Assembly (NCBI RefSeq): GCF_001580455.1
Contig: NZ_CP010951.1
Span: 3,993,001-4,057,000, forward strand
Direction: 5' to 3'
DNA from: Ramlibacter tataouinensis
GTDB taxonomy: Bacteria > Pseudomonadota > Gammaproteobacteria > Burkholderiales > Burkholderiaceae_C
DNA length: 64,000 nucleotides
Position 1 is the first letter of the stretch. Every line of letters begins with the position of its first letter. The notes beneath the pieces were generated by a model. That model made no database searches, was not told the origin of the DNA, and saw only the letters and a list, made by a program, of their open reading frames with translations. Positions 6,948-16,600 of the stretch are shown one piece after another. Both the position numbers and the translations under genes were made by a program.

Positions 6948-8030
6948 ATGGATCGTCGTCAACTCATCAAGAACGCAGGCATTGCCGGCGTGCTGGCCGC
7001 CGGCATCGCACCCGCGGTGCACGCGCAGACCGCCATCCGCTGGCGTCTGGCTTCCAGCTTCCCGAAGTCACTGGACACCATCTTCGGCGCCGCTGAAGTG
7101 TTCGCCGCCAAGGTCAAGGCCATGTCCGGCGGCAAGTTCGAGATCTCGGTGCATGCCGCCGGCGAACTGATGCCCGCTTTCGGCGTGGTGGACGGCGTGC
7201 AGCAGGGTTCGGTCGAAGCCGCGCACACGGCCCCTTACTACTTCTTCGGCAAGGACGAGTGCTTCGCGCTCGGCTGCGCGATTCCCTTCGGCCTGAACAG
7301 CCGCCAGATGACCGCGTGGATGTACGACGGCAACGGCCTCAAGCTGATGCGCGAGTTCTACTCCAAGTTCAACATCGTGAACTTCCCCGGCGGCAACACC
7401 GGCGCGCAGATGGGCGGCTGGTTCCGCAAGGAAATCAAGTCGCTCAAGGACATCAAGGGCATGAAGATGCGCATCGGCGGCTTCGGCGGCAAGGTGCTCG
7501 AGCGCATCGGCGGCGTGCCGCAGAACATCCCCGGCGGTGAAATCTACCCCGCGCTGGAAAAGGGCACGATCGACGCCGCCGAGTGGGTGGGTCCGTACGA
7601 CGACCAGAAGCTGGGCTTCAACAAGGTGGCCCCGTTCTACTACTACCCGGGCTGGTGGGAAGGTGGTCCCCAACTGGACTTCTTCATCAACAACAAGGCC
7701 TTCGAGGCGCTGTCGCCGGAAAACAAGGCCATCGTCGAGTCGGCCGCGGCCTATGCCCACACCTACATGCAGGCCAAGTACGACGTGCTGAACCCCAACG
7801 CGCTCAAGCAGCTGGTGGGCGCCGGCAGCAAGCTGCGTCCCTTCCCCAAGGACATGATGGACGCCGCGTTCAAGGAAGCCATGGGCCTGTACGAAGAGCT
7901 CAACGCCAAGAACGAAAGCTGGAAGAAGATCTACGCCGACTTCAGCAAGTTCCGCAAGGACCAGAACCTGTGGTTCCAGTTCACGGAAGCCAAGTTCGAC
8001 AGCTTCATGCAGTCGCAGAAGAATCTGTAA
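6948..8030 (+). CDS. takP: TRAP transporter solute-binding protein, TakP/DctP type (copy 1)
   Basis: A 360-residue periplasmic protein with a twin-arginine-like leader MDRRQLIKNAGIAGVLAAG and a cut after VHAQ. The mature part (WRLASSFPKSLDTIFGAAEVF, GNTGAQMGGWFRKEI, IPGGEIYPALEKGTIDAAEW, YYYPGWWEGG) strongly resembles the 2-oxoacid-binding TakP of Rhodobacter, which binds pyruvate-like acids with a cation. The chosen ATG follows AGGAGCT by eight bases. No membrane subunits are adjacent; the QM pair at 16597-18743 is of the matching type and may be its partner. A near-copy follows 221 bases downstream. Confidence 0.88.
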   Translation: MDRRQLIKNAGIAGVLAAGIAPAVHAQTAIRWRLASSFPKSLDTIFGAAEVFAAKVKAMSGGKFEISVHAAGELMPAFGVVDGVQQGSVEAAHTAPYYFFGKDECFALGCAIPFGLNSRQMTAWMYDGNGLKLMREFYSKFNIVNFPGGNTGAQMGGWFRKEIKSLKDIKGMKMRIGGFGGKVLERIGGVPQNIPGGEIYPALEKGTIDAAEWVGPYDDQKLGFNKVAPFYYYPGWWEGGPQLDFFINNKAFEALSPENKAIVESAAAYAHTYMQAKYDVLNPNALKQLVGAGSKLRPFPKDMMDAAFKEAMGLYEELNAKNESWKKIYADFSKFRKDQNLWFQFTEAKFDSFMQSQKNL

Positions 8031-8064
8031 TTTCTTCGAGTTCGCCGGACCCGGTCCGGCAGCA

Positions 8065-8094
8065 GGAAAAGGGCCGCCTACGCGGCCCTTTTCC
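8065..8094 (+). terminator. Intrinsic terminator after takP copy 1
   Basis: A 13-bp perfect stem GGAAAAGGGCCGC/GCGGCCCTTTTCC with a 4-base loop lies 34 bases past the stop. The T-rich side gives a rho-independent terminator, probably active in both directions, and separates the two takP copies. Confidence 0.8.
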
Positions 8095-8251
8095 TTTGGC
8101 GCGCGATCTCGGCCATTCGGGGGCGGCGCCTTGTCGGGATTGGTTACAGCTGTTTTGACGGAATCGAGGCGGAGCGAGCCAGCTCGACGCCAGTTTCGGT
8201 ATGGTGAAGGGCGAGGAAGTCAGGGGCGTCGAATTCACGAAGGAGACATCC

Positions 8252-9331
8252 ATGGATCGCAGGTCCCTGATCAAGCAAGCGGGTATCGCCGGCATCCTGG
8301 CCAGCGGAATCACGCCCGCCGTTCATGCCCAGCCGGCCGTGCGCTGGCGCATGGCATCGAGCTTCCCGAAGTCGCTCGACACGCTGTACGGCGGCGCCGA
8401 GGTGTTCGCCAAGTCGGTGCGAACCATGTCGGGCGGCAAGCTCGAGATATCGACCCACGCGGCCGGCGAATTGATGCCGGCCCTGGGCGTGGTCGACGGT
8501 GTGCAGCAGGGCTCCATCGAGATGGCGCAGACCGCGCCCTACTATTTCTTCGGCAAGGACGAAACCTTCACGCTCGGTTGCGCGATCCCCTTCGGCCTGA
8601 ACAGCCGGCAATTGAGCGCATGGATGTACGAGGGCAGTGGCCTGAAGCTGGTACGCGAGTTCTACGCCAAGTACAACATCTACAACCTCCCCGGCGGCAA
8701 CACCGGCGCGCAGATGGGCGGCTGGTTCCGCAAGGAGGTCAAGAACAGCGCCGACTTCAAGGGCCTGAAGTTCCGGATCGCCGGCTTTGCCGGCAAGATC
8801 ATGGAGCGCATGGGCGCCGTGCCGCAAAACATTCCGGGCGGCGAAATCTACCCGGCCCTGGAGAAGGGCACCATCGACGCAGCCGAATGGGTCGGACCCT
8901 ACGACGACCTGAAGCTCGGCTTCGTGAAGATCGCGCCGTTCTACTACTACCCGGGTTTCTGGGAAGGATCGACCCAGTTGGACTTCTTCATCAATACCAA
9001 GTCCTGGGAAGCGCTGTCGGCCGAGCACAAGGCGATCATGACGGCCGCGGCGGCGCAGGCACATATGGACACCCAGGCCAAGTACGACGCGCGCAACCCG
9101 GCGGCCTTGAAGCAGCTCGTGGCCACCGGCGCCAAGCTGCGCGCCTTCCCGCAGGACATGATGAACGAGGCCTTCAAGCATGCCAACGCCATCTATGCCG
9201 AGACTTCGGCCAAGAATGCGGCGTTCAAGACGATTTATGACGATCTGGTGAAGTTCCGCGCCGACCAGAACCTGTGGTTCCGCTTCACCGAAGCCACCTT
9301 CGACCGGTTCATGCAGGCGCAGAAGCTGTAG
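8252..9331 (+). CDS. TRAP transporter solute-binding protein, TakP/DctP type (copy 2)
   Basis: A 359-residue paralogue of the preceding gene, about three quarters identical by eye along its whole length, with the same leader (MDRRSLIKQAGIAGILASG, cut after VHAQ) and the same ligand-site segments (GNTGAQMGGWFRKEV, IPGGEIYPALEKGTIDAAEW). It has its own AAGGAGACATCC ribosome site and its own terminator, so it is a separate transcription unit rather than a co-translated duplicate. Differences cluster in the second half (for example PGFWEGSTQLDF versus PGWWEGGPQLDF), which could shift ligand preference within 2-oxo or hydroxy acids. Confidence 0.87.
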   Translation: MDRRSLIKQAGIAGILASGITPAVHAQPAVRWRMASSFPKSLDTLYGGAEVFAKSVRTMSGGKLEISTHAAGELMPALGVVDGVQQGSIEMAQTAPYYFFGKDETFTLGCAIPFGLNSRQLSAWMYEGSGLKLVREFYAKYNIYNLPGGNTGAQMGGWFRKEVKNSADFKGLKFRIAGFAGKIMERMGAVPQNIPGGEIYPALEKGTIDAAEWVGPYDDLKLGFVKIAPFYYYPGFWEGSTQLDFFINTKSWEALSAEHKAIMTAAAAQAHMDTQAKYDARNPAALKQLVATGAKLRAFPQDMMNEAFKHANAIYAETSAKNAAFKTIYDDLVKFRADQNLWFRFTEATFDRFMQAQKL

Positions 9332-9355
9332 GCCGGCAGGTCCTGTTTGCCAGAG

Positions 9356-9378
9356 GCCGCACCGCGTGCGGCTTTTTT
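9356..9378 (+). terminator. Intrinsic terminator after takP copy 2
   Basis: GCCGCAC-CGC-GTGCGGC forms a 7-bp stem followed by six T, a textbook rho-independent terminator 25 bases past the stop. Confidence 0.85.
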
Positions 9379-9529
9379 CATGGGCGCGCCGGCCCGGCCT
9401 GGCTGCGCCGCGCCCTGACGCCCTGGCTGTCAGCCAAACGCTCGACATCGACGCAGCAGCGGCCGCGCATGCGCGTGTCGTGGCTGCCGGCGCGCCGCCG
9501 CGCGGCTGCATGGTTTAGAGTCGGCCAGG

Positions 9530-11212
9530 ATGCATGACGAGTTACCCCTGATCACGACCATCGCGGCGGGCCTGAGCCTCGCCCTGGTGTTCGGCTTCCT
9601 GGCCGCCCGGCTGCGCATGCCGGCACTCGTCGGCTACCTGCTGGCGGGCATCGTGATCGGACCGTTCACGCCGGGCTTCGTCGCGGATACGCACCTGGCC
9701 TCGCAACTGGCCGAGATCGGCATCATGCTGCTGATGTTCGGGGTGGGCCTGCACTTCTCGCTGGGCGACCTGCTGGCGGTACGCAGGATCGCCGTGCCCG
9801 GTGCGATCGTGCAGATCCTCGCTGCCTGCGCCATGGGCGCCGGCATGGCCGTGATGTGGGGCTGGGACCTGGCCGCGGCACTGGTGTTCGGCCTGTCGCT
9901 GTCGGTGGCCAGCACGGTGGTGCTGCTGCGCGCGCTGGAGAACCTGGGCTTGCTGGACAGCTTCAACGGACGGGTGGCCGTGGGCTGGCTGGTGGTCGAG
10001 GACTTGGCCATGGTGCTGGTGCTGGTGCTGCTGCCCGCGCTGGCAGGCGCCCTCACCGGGCAGGGCGCCGATGGCAGCACGCTCATGCGGGACCTGGGCA
10101 AGACGCTGCTGCTGGTGGGGCTGTTCCTGGTGCTGATGCTGGTCGTCGGCCGCCGCTTCTTCCCCTGGCTGCTGTGGCAGGTGCAGAAGATCGGTTCGCG
10201 CGAACTGTTCACCTTGTGCGTGGTGGCCGCGGCCGTGAGCATCGCCTACGGCGCCACCAAGATCTTCGGCGTGTCCTTCGCGCTGGGGGCCTTCTTCGCC
10301 GGCATGGTGCTGCGCGAGTCGCAGTTCAGCCACCGGGCCGCGGAAGAGACGCTGCCGCTGCGCGACGCCTTCGCCGTGCTGTTCTTCGTGTCCGTCGGCA
10401 TGCTGTTCGACCCGGCGGTGATCGTCGACCATCCGCTGCGGGTGCTGGCGGTGGTGGGCGTGATCATGCTGGGCAAGTCGATCGCCGCGGCGGTGCTGGT
10501 TCTGCTGCTGCGCTATCCGCTGCACACCGCGCTCACGGTCTCGGCCAGCCTGGCGCAGATCGGCGAGTTCTCCTTCATCCTGGTCAGCCTGGGCAGCTCG
10601 CTTGGCCTGATGCCGCCTGAGGCGCGAAGCTTGGTGGTGGCCGGCGCGCTGTTCTCGATCGCGCTCAACCCGCTGGTGTTCAAGGCCATCCGGCCGCTGC
10701 AGGATTGGCTGCTGGCGCGCTCGCAGCTGGCGCGCGACCTCGCCGCGCGCGACGACCCGCTGGCGGAGCTGCCCATGAGCACCGATCCGAAATTCCTGTC
10801 GCGCCAGGTGGTCCTGGTCGGCTACGGCAGCGTGGGACGCAAGGTCGCGGCGGCCCTGGGCCAGGCCGGGCTGCCCTATGTGGTCGCCGACCAGAATCGC
10901 GACCTGGTGGAGAAGCTGCGCGCAGAAGGCGTGCCGGCTGTCTGCGGCGATGCCACGCGCCCCGAAGTGCTGGTGCAAGCGCATATCGCGCGGGCGCGCC
11001 TGCTGGTCATCGCGATGCGCGATACCACCGGTGTGCGGCAGATGGCCGCCCATGCCCGGCTCCTCAATTCCCAGGTCGAGATCATCGTGCGCTCGCACAA
11101 CGAAGAAGAGGCGCGCCGGCTGGAAAAAGAGCTGGCCGGCCGCGTCTTCGTGGGCGAGCACGAGCTGGCGCTGGCGATGAGCCACTACGTGGTGGAGCGT
11201 TGCCGCGCCTGA
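9530..11212 (+). CDS. YbaL/KefB-type monovalent cation:proton antiporter with RCK domain
   Basis: A 560-residue inner-membrane protein. Residues about 1-385 form 12-13 membrane helices of the CPA2 family (LVFGFLAARLRMPALVGYLLAG, LLMFGVGLHFSLGDLL, VASTVVLLRALE, FGVSFALGAFFAGMVLRES). A cytosolic TrkA-N/RCK domain follows at about 420-555, with the nucleotide-binding motif VVLVGYGSVGRKVAAALGQAG. The fold matches E. coli YbaL and KefB/C, which exchange potassium or sodium for protons under nucleotide or redox control. No KefF/G-type ancillary gene is adjacent, which favours YbaL. It is a single-gene unit converging on the DUF3574 gene. Confidence 0.85.
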   Translation: MHDELPLITTIAAGLSLALVFGFLAARLRMPALVGYLLAGIVIGPFTPGFVADTHLASQLAEIGIMLLMFGVGLHFSLGDLLAVRRIAVPGAIVQILAACAMGAGMAVMWGWDLAAALVFGLSLSVASTVVLLRALENLGLLDSFNGRVAVGWLVVEDLAMVLVLVLLPALAGALTGQGADGSTLMRDLGKTLLLVGLFLVLMLVVGRRFFPWLLWQVQKIGSRELFTLCVVAAAVSIAYGATKIFGVSFALGAFFAGMVLRESQFSHRAAEETLPLRDAFAVLFFVSVGMLFDPAVIVDHPLRVLAVVGVIMLGKSIAAAVLVLLLRYPLHTALTVSASLAQIGEFSFILVSLGSSLGLMPPEARSLVVAGALFSIALNPLVFKAIRPLQDWLLARSQLARDLAARDDPLAELPMSTDPKFLSRQVVLVGYGSVGRKVAAALGQAGLPYVVADQNRDLVEKLRAEGVPAVCGDATRPEVLVQAHIARARLLVIAMRDTTGVRQMAAHARLLNSQVEIIVRSHNEEEARRLEKELAGRVFVGEHELALAMSHYVVERCRA

Positions 11213-11237
11213 ATCGGCAAGGTGACTGCAGACCCGG

Positions 11238-11645
11238 CTAGAGCGACGTGCAGGCGTGGCTCCTGGTGCGCAGCACGGCCTCCTGGTCGAAGCGCGACTT
11301 GTAGTCGGCCATGACGGCCCGCACCGCGGCGTCGGCCGCAGTATCGTCCGCGTGCACCAGGGTCAGGACCCAGGCGCCTTCCGTCACGATGCCGCCGCCC
11401 CGGCCCTGCCACTGCCCCGAGGCCGGCCAGTGCGTCAGCCCCTGCGGGAAGCGCGGCGTCACGGACTGGCCCAGGAACTCGGCCCATTGGTCGGCCGTGA
11501 CGGTGCCGCCGGAAGGCCGGGCGGTCCCGAAGTACAGCTGATCGATCACCGACCGGGACTCTCCGGCCGTGCAGACGGGCGCCGCAGGCGCGGCGCAGGC
11601 ACCGACGACGCAGGCCATCGCGAAGGCGAGGGCGCGGCGCGCCAC
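11238..11645 (-). CDS. DUF3574 putative lipoprotein
   Basis: A 135-residue protein from a GTG start that sits two bases after the upstream permease stop; AAGGAG at the end of that gene serves as ribosome site. The N-terminus RRALAFAMACVVGAC is a short signal peptide ending in a lipobox-like V-G-A-C. The body, from IDQLYFGTARPSGGTVTADQW through VTPRFPQGLT to the end, matches DUF3574. No function is known for the family. Translational coupling to a sugar-type ABC permease suggests co-expression with that importer. Confidence 0.75.
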   Translation of the reverse strand: MARRALAFAMACVVGACAAPAAPVCTAGESRSVIDQLYFGTARPSGGTVTADQWAEFLGQSVTPRFPQGLTHWPASGQWQGRGGGIVTEGAWVLTLVHADDTAADAAVRAVMADYKSRFDQEAVLRTRSHACTSL

Positions 11646-11647
11646 GC

Positions 11648-12523
11648 CTACTCCTTCACCGACCCGGTCATCCCAGAAACGTAGTACTCGACAAAGAACG
11701 AATAGATGATGGCGACCGGGATCGAGCCGAGTAGCGCGCCGGCCATGAGCGAGCCCCAGTGATAGACGTCGCCTTCGACCAGTTCGGTCACCACGCCGAC
11801 CGGAACGGTCTTGATCTCGCTGGAAGAGACGAATGTCAGGGCGTAGATGAACTCGTTCCACGACAGCGTGAAGGCGAAGATGCCGGCCGAGATCAGGCCG
11901 GGCACGGCCAGCGGCAGCACGATTCGCGTGAGGATCTGCCAGCGGGTGGCGCCGTCGATCAGCGCGCATTCCTCCAGCTCCTGCGGGATGGTGCGGAAGT
12001 ACCCCATCAGCAGCCAGGTGCAGAAGGGGATCAGAAAGGTGGGGTAGGTGAGCATCAGCGCCAGCCGCGAGTCGAATACACCGAGCTGGAACACCACGGA
12101 GGCCAGCGGGATGAACAGGATTGAGGGCGGCACCAGGTAGGCGAGGAAGATGGCCAGGCCGACATGGCGCGCGCCCGAAAAGCGCAGGCGCTCGATTGCA
12201 TAGGCGGCGAACACCGAAGCGGCCAGCGAGGCGAAGGTGGACACCACCGAGACCAGCAGCGTGTTCCACATCCATTGTGGATACGAGGTCTCGAACAGGA
12301 GCTTGTTGATGTGGGCCAGCGTCGGCGAATTCACCCAGAAGGGATTGCCTTCACGCGACAGCAGTTCGTTGTTCGGCTTGAAGGAGGTGATCGCCATCCA
12401 GTAGAAGGGGAACAGCAGCACGAACAGGAATCCGCCCAACGGCAGGTACACCGTCAGCGCCTTGCGCAGGGGCGACTCCAGGTAGCCCATGCCGGCCGGA
12501 TTGATGTGGGTGTCGTCGCTCAT
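11648..12523 (-). CDS. ABC transporter permease, MalG/UgpE type
   Basis: A 291-residue carbohydrate-type permease with six membrane helices. The EAA loop that contacts the ATPase is ELEECALIDGATRWQILTRIVLPLAVPGL (residues about 190-218), and the start MSDDTHINPAGMGYLESPL is hydrophilic. It pairs with the MalF-type permease directly upstream (eight-base gap) and, by inference, with the MalK/UgpC-type ATPase at 14906-15976. The transported compound, probably a polyol, sugar or glycerol phosphate, cannot be identified. Confidence 0.9.
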   Translation of the reverse strand: MSDDTHINPAGMGYLESPLRKALTVYLPLGGFLFVLLFPFYWMAITSFKPNNELLSREGNPFWVNSPTLAHINKLLFETSYPQWMWNTLLVSVVSTFASLAASVFAAYAIERLRFSGARHVGLAIFLAYLVPPSILFIPLASVVFQLGVFDSRLALMLTYPTFLIPFCTWLLMGYFRTIPQELEECALIDGATRWQILTRIVLPLAVPGLISAGIFAFTLSWNEFIYALTFVSSSEIKTVPVGVVTELVEGDVYHWGSLMAGALLGSIPVAIIYSFFVEYYVSGMTGSVKE

Positions 12524-12531
12524 GGGGAGTG

Positions 12532-13518
12532 TCAGTCCTTCCCACCTTGCTGCCAGGCCCGCCGCTGCAGGCCGAAGTAGCTGAACATGATGGCCGCCAG
12601 CAGGAAGGGCACCATGGCGATTGCAATCGCCGCGCCTTCGCCCAGGGCGCCGCCCGAAATGGCGCGCTGGAACGAGAGCGTGGCCATCAGGTGCGTGGCA
12701 TTGAGCGGACCGCCGCGCGTGAGCACGTAGATCAACTGGAAATCGGTGAAGGTGAAGAGCACCGAAAAGGTCATCACCACTGCGATGATGGGCGTGAGCA
12801 GCGGCAACGTCACATAGCGGAACTGCTGCCAGGGCGTGGCACCATCGATGGCCGAGGCTTCGTAATACGAGGGCGAGATCGTCTGCAGGCCGGCCAGCAG
12901 CGTGATCGCGACGAAGGGCACGCCGCGCCAGACGTTGGCGACGATGGTGGAGATGCGCGCGTTCCAGGGCTCGCCCAGGAAGTCGATGTAGCGGTCGATC
13001 AAGCCCAGCTTGACGAGCACCCAGCTGATGATGGAGAACTGCGAGTCGTAGATCCACCAGAAGGCGATGGCCGACAGGGCCGTGGGCACGATGTAGGGCA
13101 GCAGGATCACCGCCCGGAAGAAGGACTTCAGGCGGATATTGCGGTTCAGGAGCAGTGCGAGCCACAGCCCAAACACGAACTTCAGCACGCTGGCCACCAC
13201 GGTGTAGAACAGGGTGTTGAAGAGGGCCAGGCGGGTGACCGAATCGCCCCACAGGAACTCGTAGTTCTCCAGGCCGACCCACTCGCCACCGCGGCCGACC
13301 TTGGCGTCGGTGAAACCGAGCCACACCCCCAGGCCGAGCGGGTAGGTAAGGAACAGCAGCAACAGCACCGCCGCGGGCAGCATGAATAGCAGGCCCAGGG
13401 CATTGCGGTTGTTCTGCAGTCTCTCCAGCACGCCCGGCGTGGGGCTGGTCGCACCAAGTTGACCGTCACCGGCGGCAAGTCCGGTGGCGGTCGAACGCGG
13501 GCGCGAGTTCAACGGCAC
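12532..13518 (-). CDS. ABC transporter permease, MalF/UgpA type
   Basis: About 328 residues from a GTG at 13518, placed just downstream of the binding-protein stop. A proline/serine-rich cytosolic start precedes the first helix (NALGLLFMLPAAVLLLLFLTYPLG), and six helices follow. The EAA loop YYEASAIDGATPWQQFRYVTLPLL is typical. A much longer frame continues upstream inside the binding-protein gene, but that part is antisense-like low-complexity sequence and is not counted. It is the second membrane subunit of the importer. Confidence 0.88.
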   Translation of the reverse strand: MPLNSRPRSTATGLAAGDGQLGATSPTPGVLERLQNNRNALGLLFMLPAAVLLLLFLTYPLGLGVWLGFTDAKVGRGGEWVGLENYEFLWGDSVTRLALFNTLFYTVVASVLKFVFGLWLALLLNRNIRLKSFFRAVILLPYIVPTALSAIAFWWIYDSQFSIISWVLVKLGLIDRYIDFLGEPWNARISTIVANVWRGVPFVAITLLAGLQTISPSYYEASAIDGATPWQQFRYVTLPLLTPIIAVVMTFSVLFTFTDFQLIYVLTRGGPLNATHLMATLSFQRAISGGALGEGAAIAIAMVPFLLAAIMFSYFGLQRRAWQQGGKD

Positions 13519-13531
13519 CTCAGGTGTCCGT

Positions 13532-14860
13532 TCAGACCTTGTAGTAGCGCTCGGCGCGCTTCTGCGCGCGCTCCATCGCCTCCTTGGGCGTCTTGGAGCC
13601 GCTGATGGCCTCGGCCACCATGTCCTGGACGATGAAGTCGGCAAGCGCGCCGGCGGACGCATAGCCCAGTCGCCCCGCATAACCAGCCGGCCGCAGGTTC
13701 TTCACGGAATCGCGGTAAGCCATGTGCTTGGGGTCGACTGTCCACACGGAGTTCTTCTCGTACGCGCGCAGCGGCTGCGAGATGTAGCCCCCGGCAGCCT
13801 GCATCCAGCCGCCGAACTGCTCTTCCTCCATCATGAAGCGAAGGAATTCCTTGGCCGCCTGCGGGTACTTGGTGTACTTCATGACCATCTGGTTGAAGAA
13901 CAGGTGGTACTCGGTCGGCTGGCCGACGGGCCCGACCGGGAACGGTGCGTGGTTGATGTCTGCCGCCATCTCCTTGATCTTCGGGTCCTGCGAATTCTTC
14001 GCCGCGTAGTAGATCGAGATGCCGTTGTTGGTGATGCTGATCTGGCTGTCGAGGAAGGCCTTGTTGTTGTTCGGATCGAGCCATGACAGCGTTCCCGGAA
14101 CGAAGTTCGGATACAGCTCCTTGCCGTACTCCAGCGCCTTCAGCGTCTCGGGGCTGTCGATGGTGACCTTGTTGTTCTTGTCGACCAATGCACCGCCGAA
14201 TGCCCAAATGAGCCACTGCGTCCATCCGCAGTCGCCGGTGGCGTGTCCCAGCGCCATTCCGCCGGGGGTGCCTTTTTCCTTCAGCGCCTTGAACATCCTG
14301 AGGAAACCGTCGGTATCGCGCGGAACCGCGTTGAATCCGGCCGCCTTCAGCATGCTATCGCGGTAGACGATCATGCTGCCCGTGCCGCCGAGCGGCACGC
14401 CGATCCACTTCTTGCCGTCGGGCCTGAGGAACGCTTCGCAGGCCGGATACCAGCCGCCGTACTTCTTGCCGAGGTAGTCGCACAGATCGGTCATGTCGAC
14501 CAGCTTGTCGGGATAGAGGTTCGCGTCGTCGTTGGTGGACAGGATGATGTCCGCCCCCGCGCCCGTGTTGGCCGCCACCGCGGCCTTGGGACGCACGTCC
14601 TCCCAGCTCTCGTTGTCGACGCGCACCTCGATGCCTGTCTTCTCGGTGAACTTCTTGACGTTGGCCATGTAGGCGTCGATGTCGCCCTGCACGAAGCGGC
14701 TCCAGCGCAGCACGCGCAGCTTGGCGCCTTTCTCCGGCTTCAACTGCAGGGTCTGCGCATGAATGGCGGGCGCGAACACGGTCGCGCCGGTGCCCAGCGT
14801 CGCGGCCGCGGCGACACTGGCGGAACCTTCAAGGAACTTGCGGCGGTTGAAATCACTCAT
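13532..14860 (-). CDS. ABC transporter solute-binding protein, carbohydrate family 1
   Basis: A 442-residue periplasmic protein with a clear Tat leader (NRRKFLEG, hydrophobic stretch, cut after IHAQ). The mature domain is of the SBP_bac_1/MalE-UgpB class: LRVLRWSRFVQGDIDAYMANV, a metal- or sugar-site region DIILSTNDDANLY, WIGVPLGGTGSMIVYRDSMLK, and the family's C-terminal EFLRFMMEEEQFGGWMQAAGGY. Tat export is less usual for this class. Gene order ATPase, binding protein, MalF-type, MalG-type, DUF3574 is a complete importer operon. Confidence 0.9.
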   Translation of the reverse strand: MSDFNRRKFLEGSASVAAAATLGTGATVFAPAIHAQTLQLKPEKGAKLRVLRWSRFVQGDIDAYMANVKKFTEKTGIEVRVDNESWEDVRPKAAVAANTGAGADIILSTNDDANLYPDKLVDMTDLCDYLGKKYGGWYPACEAFLRPDGKKWIGVPLGGTGSMIVYRDSMLKAAGFNAVPRDTDGFLRMFKALKEKGTPGGMALGHATGDCGWTQWLIWAFGGALVDKNNKVTIDSPETLKALEYGKELYPNFVPGTLSWLDPNNNKAFLDSQISITNNGISIYYAAKNSQDPKIKEMAADINHAPFPVGPVGQPTEYHLFFNQMVMKYTKYPQAAKEFLRFMMEEEQFGGWMQAAGGYISQPLRAYEKNSVWTVDPKHMAYRDSVKNLRPAGYAGRLGYASAGALADFIVQDMVAEAISGSKTPKEAMERAQKRAERYYKV

Positions 14861-14905
14861 GGCTGCTCTCTCCTAGGGTTGGTCAAGCTGGGATTTCGAT
14901 GCGGA

Positions 14906-15976
<1,071 letters not shown>

Positions 15977-16105
15977 GGCTTGCCAGCTGTTCCCGTCATG
16001 CGAAATGGGCGACGAAGCAGTTTCCGCCCCGCCTCCGTCCGGCAGCATCGGGTCTAACCACTACGGGTGTACCCCACGCGAGTGCGATGGGGTGGGCGCC
16101 TCGCC

Positions 16106-16600
16106 TCAGCGCCGGTGGAATGCCGCCAGTTCGCCCGCGAGCCGCTCGAACTCGCGCAGCAGCGCCGGGTCCGCGGCATAGAAAACTATCAGCTTACCTG
16201 CGAGCGTGCGGGCATACAGGCGCGGCGCCACCAGCCATTCGAGCCCGCGCACGCGGACCAGCCGGACATGCGCGAGTTCGCGCATCGCCATGTGCTTCTG
16301 CCACACCCAGCTTTGGTGCAGTCCATCGGCATCGATGCGCGTGCGGCTGCGCAGGATCCACCACCAGAAGCAGGCCAGCATGGCCAGCGCGGCAAGGAAC
16401 CAGGAGAAGATGGACACCGCGCCGCCCGTGGCCTTGCCGCTCAACCATAGGACGCCCATCCATCCGCCCATGCCGAACACGATGGCTGTGGCCAGCAGCT
16501 TGAAGGTGCGTGAAAAAGCGGGCCCCTCGATCGAGGGGCCCGCCTGCGGGGTGAAGCGGAAGGGCTCGGGCCCCAGCGCTTCGACGGCGGTGTCGCTCAC
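16106..16600 (-). CDS. Conserved hypothetical membrane protein with PH-like C-terminal domain
   Basis: A 164-residue protein from a GTG start that overlaps the dctM stop by four bases (GTGA), so it is translationally coupled to the TRAP permease. Two adjacent membrane helices (FKLLATAIVFGMGGWMGVLWL and SIFSWFLAALAMLACFWWWIL) precede a soluble part, RTRIDADGLHQSWVWQKHMAMREL, that resembles bacterial pleckstrin-like (bPH) domains. I do not recognise a named family with certainty. A role in the TRAP system is only suggested by coupling. Confidence 0.65.
   Translation of the reverse strand: MSDTAVEALGPEPFRFTPQAGPSIEGPAFSRTFKLLATAIVFGMGGWMGVLWLSGKATGGAVSIFSWFLAALAMLACFWWWILRSRTRIDADGLHQSWVWQKHMAMRELAHVRLVRVRGLEWLVAPRLYARTLAGKLIVFYAADPALLREFERLAGELAAFHRR

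Noticed and set aside
9542..11185. A 547-codon frame antisense to the antiporter gene
   Set aside because: Composition dominated by Q, H, R and G with no domain; it is the shadow of the hydrophobic membrane protein on the other strand.
12524..13680. A longer MalF-type protein starting upstream near 13680
   Set aside because: The extra part overlaps the binding-protein gene in another frame and is Arg/Ser/Pro-rich; the GTG at 13518 fits the family length.
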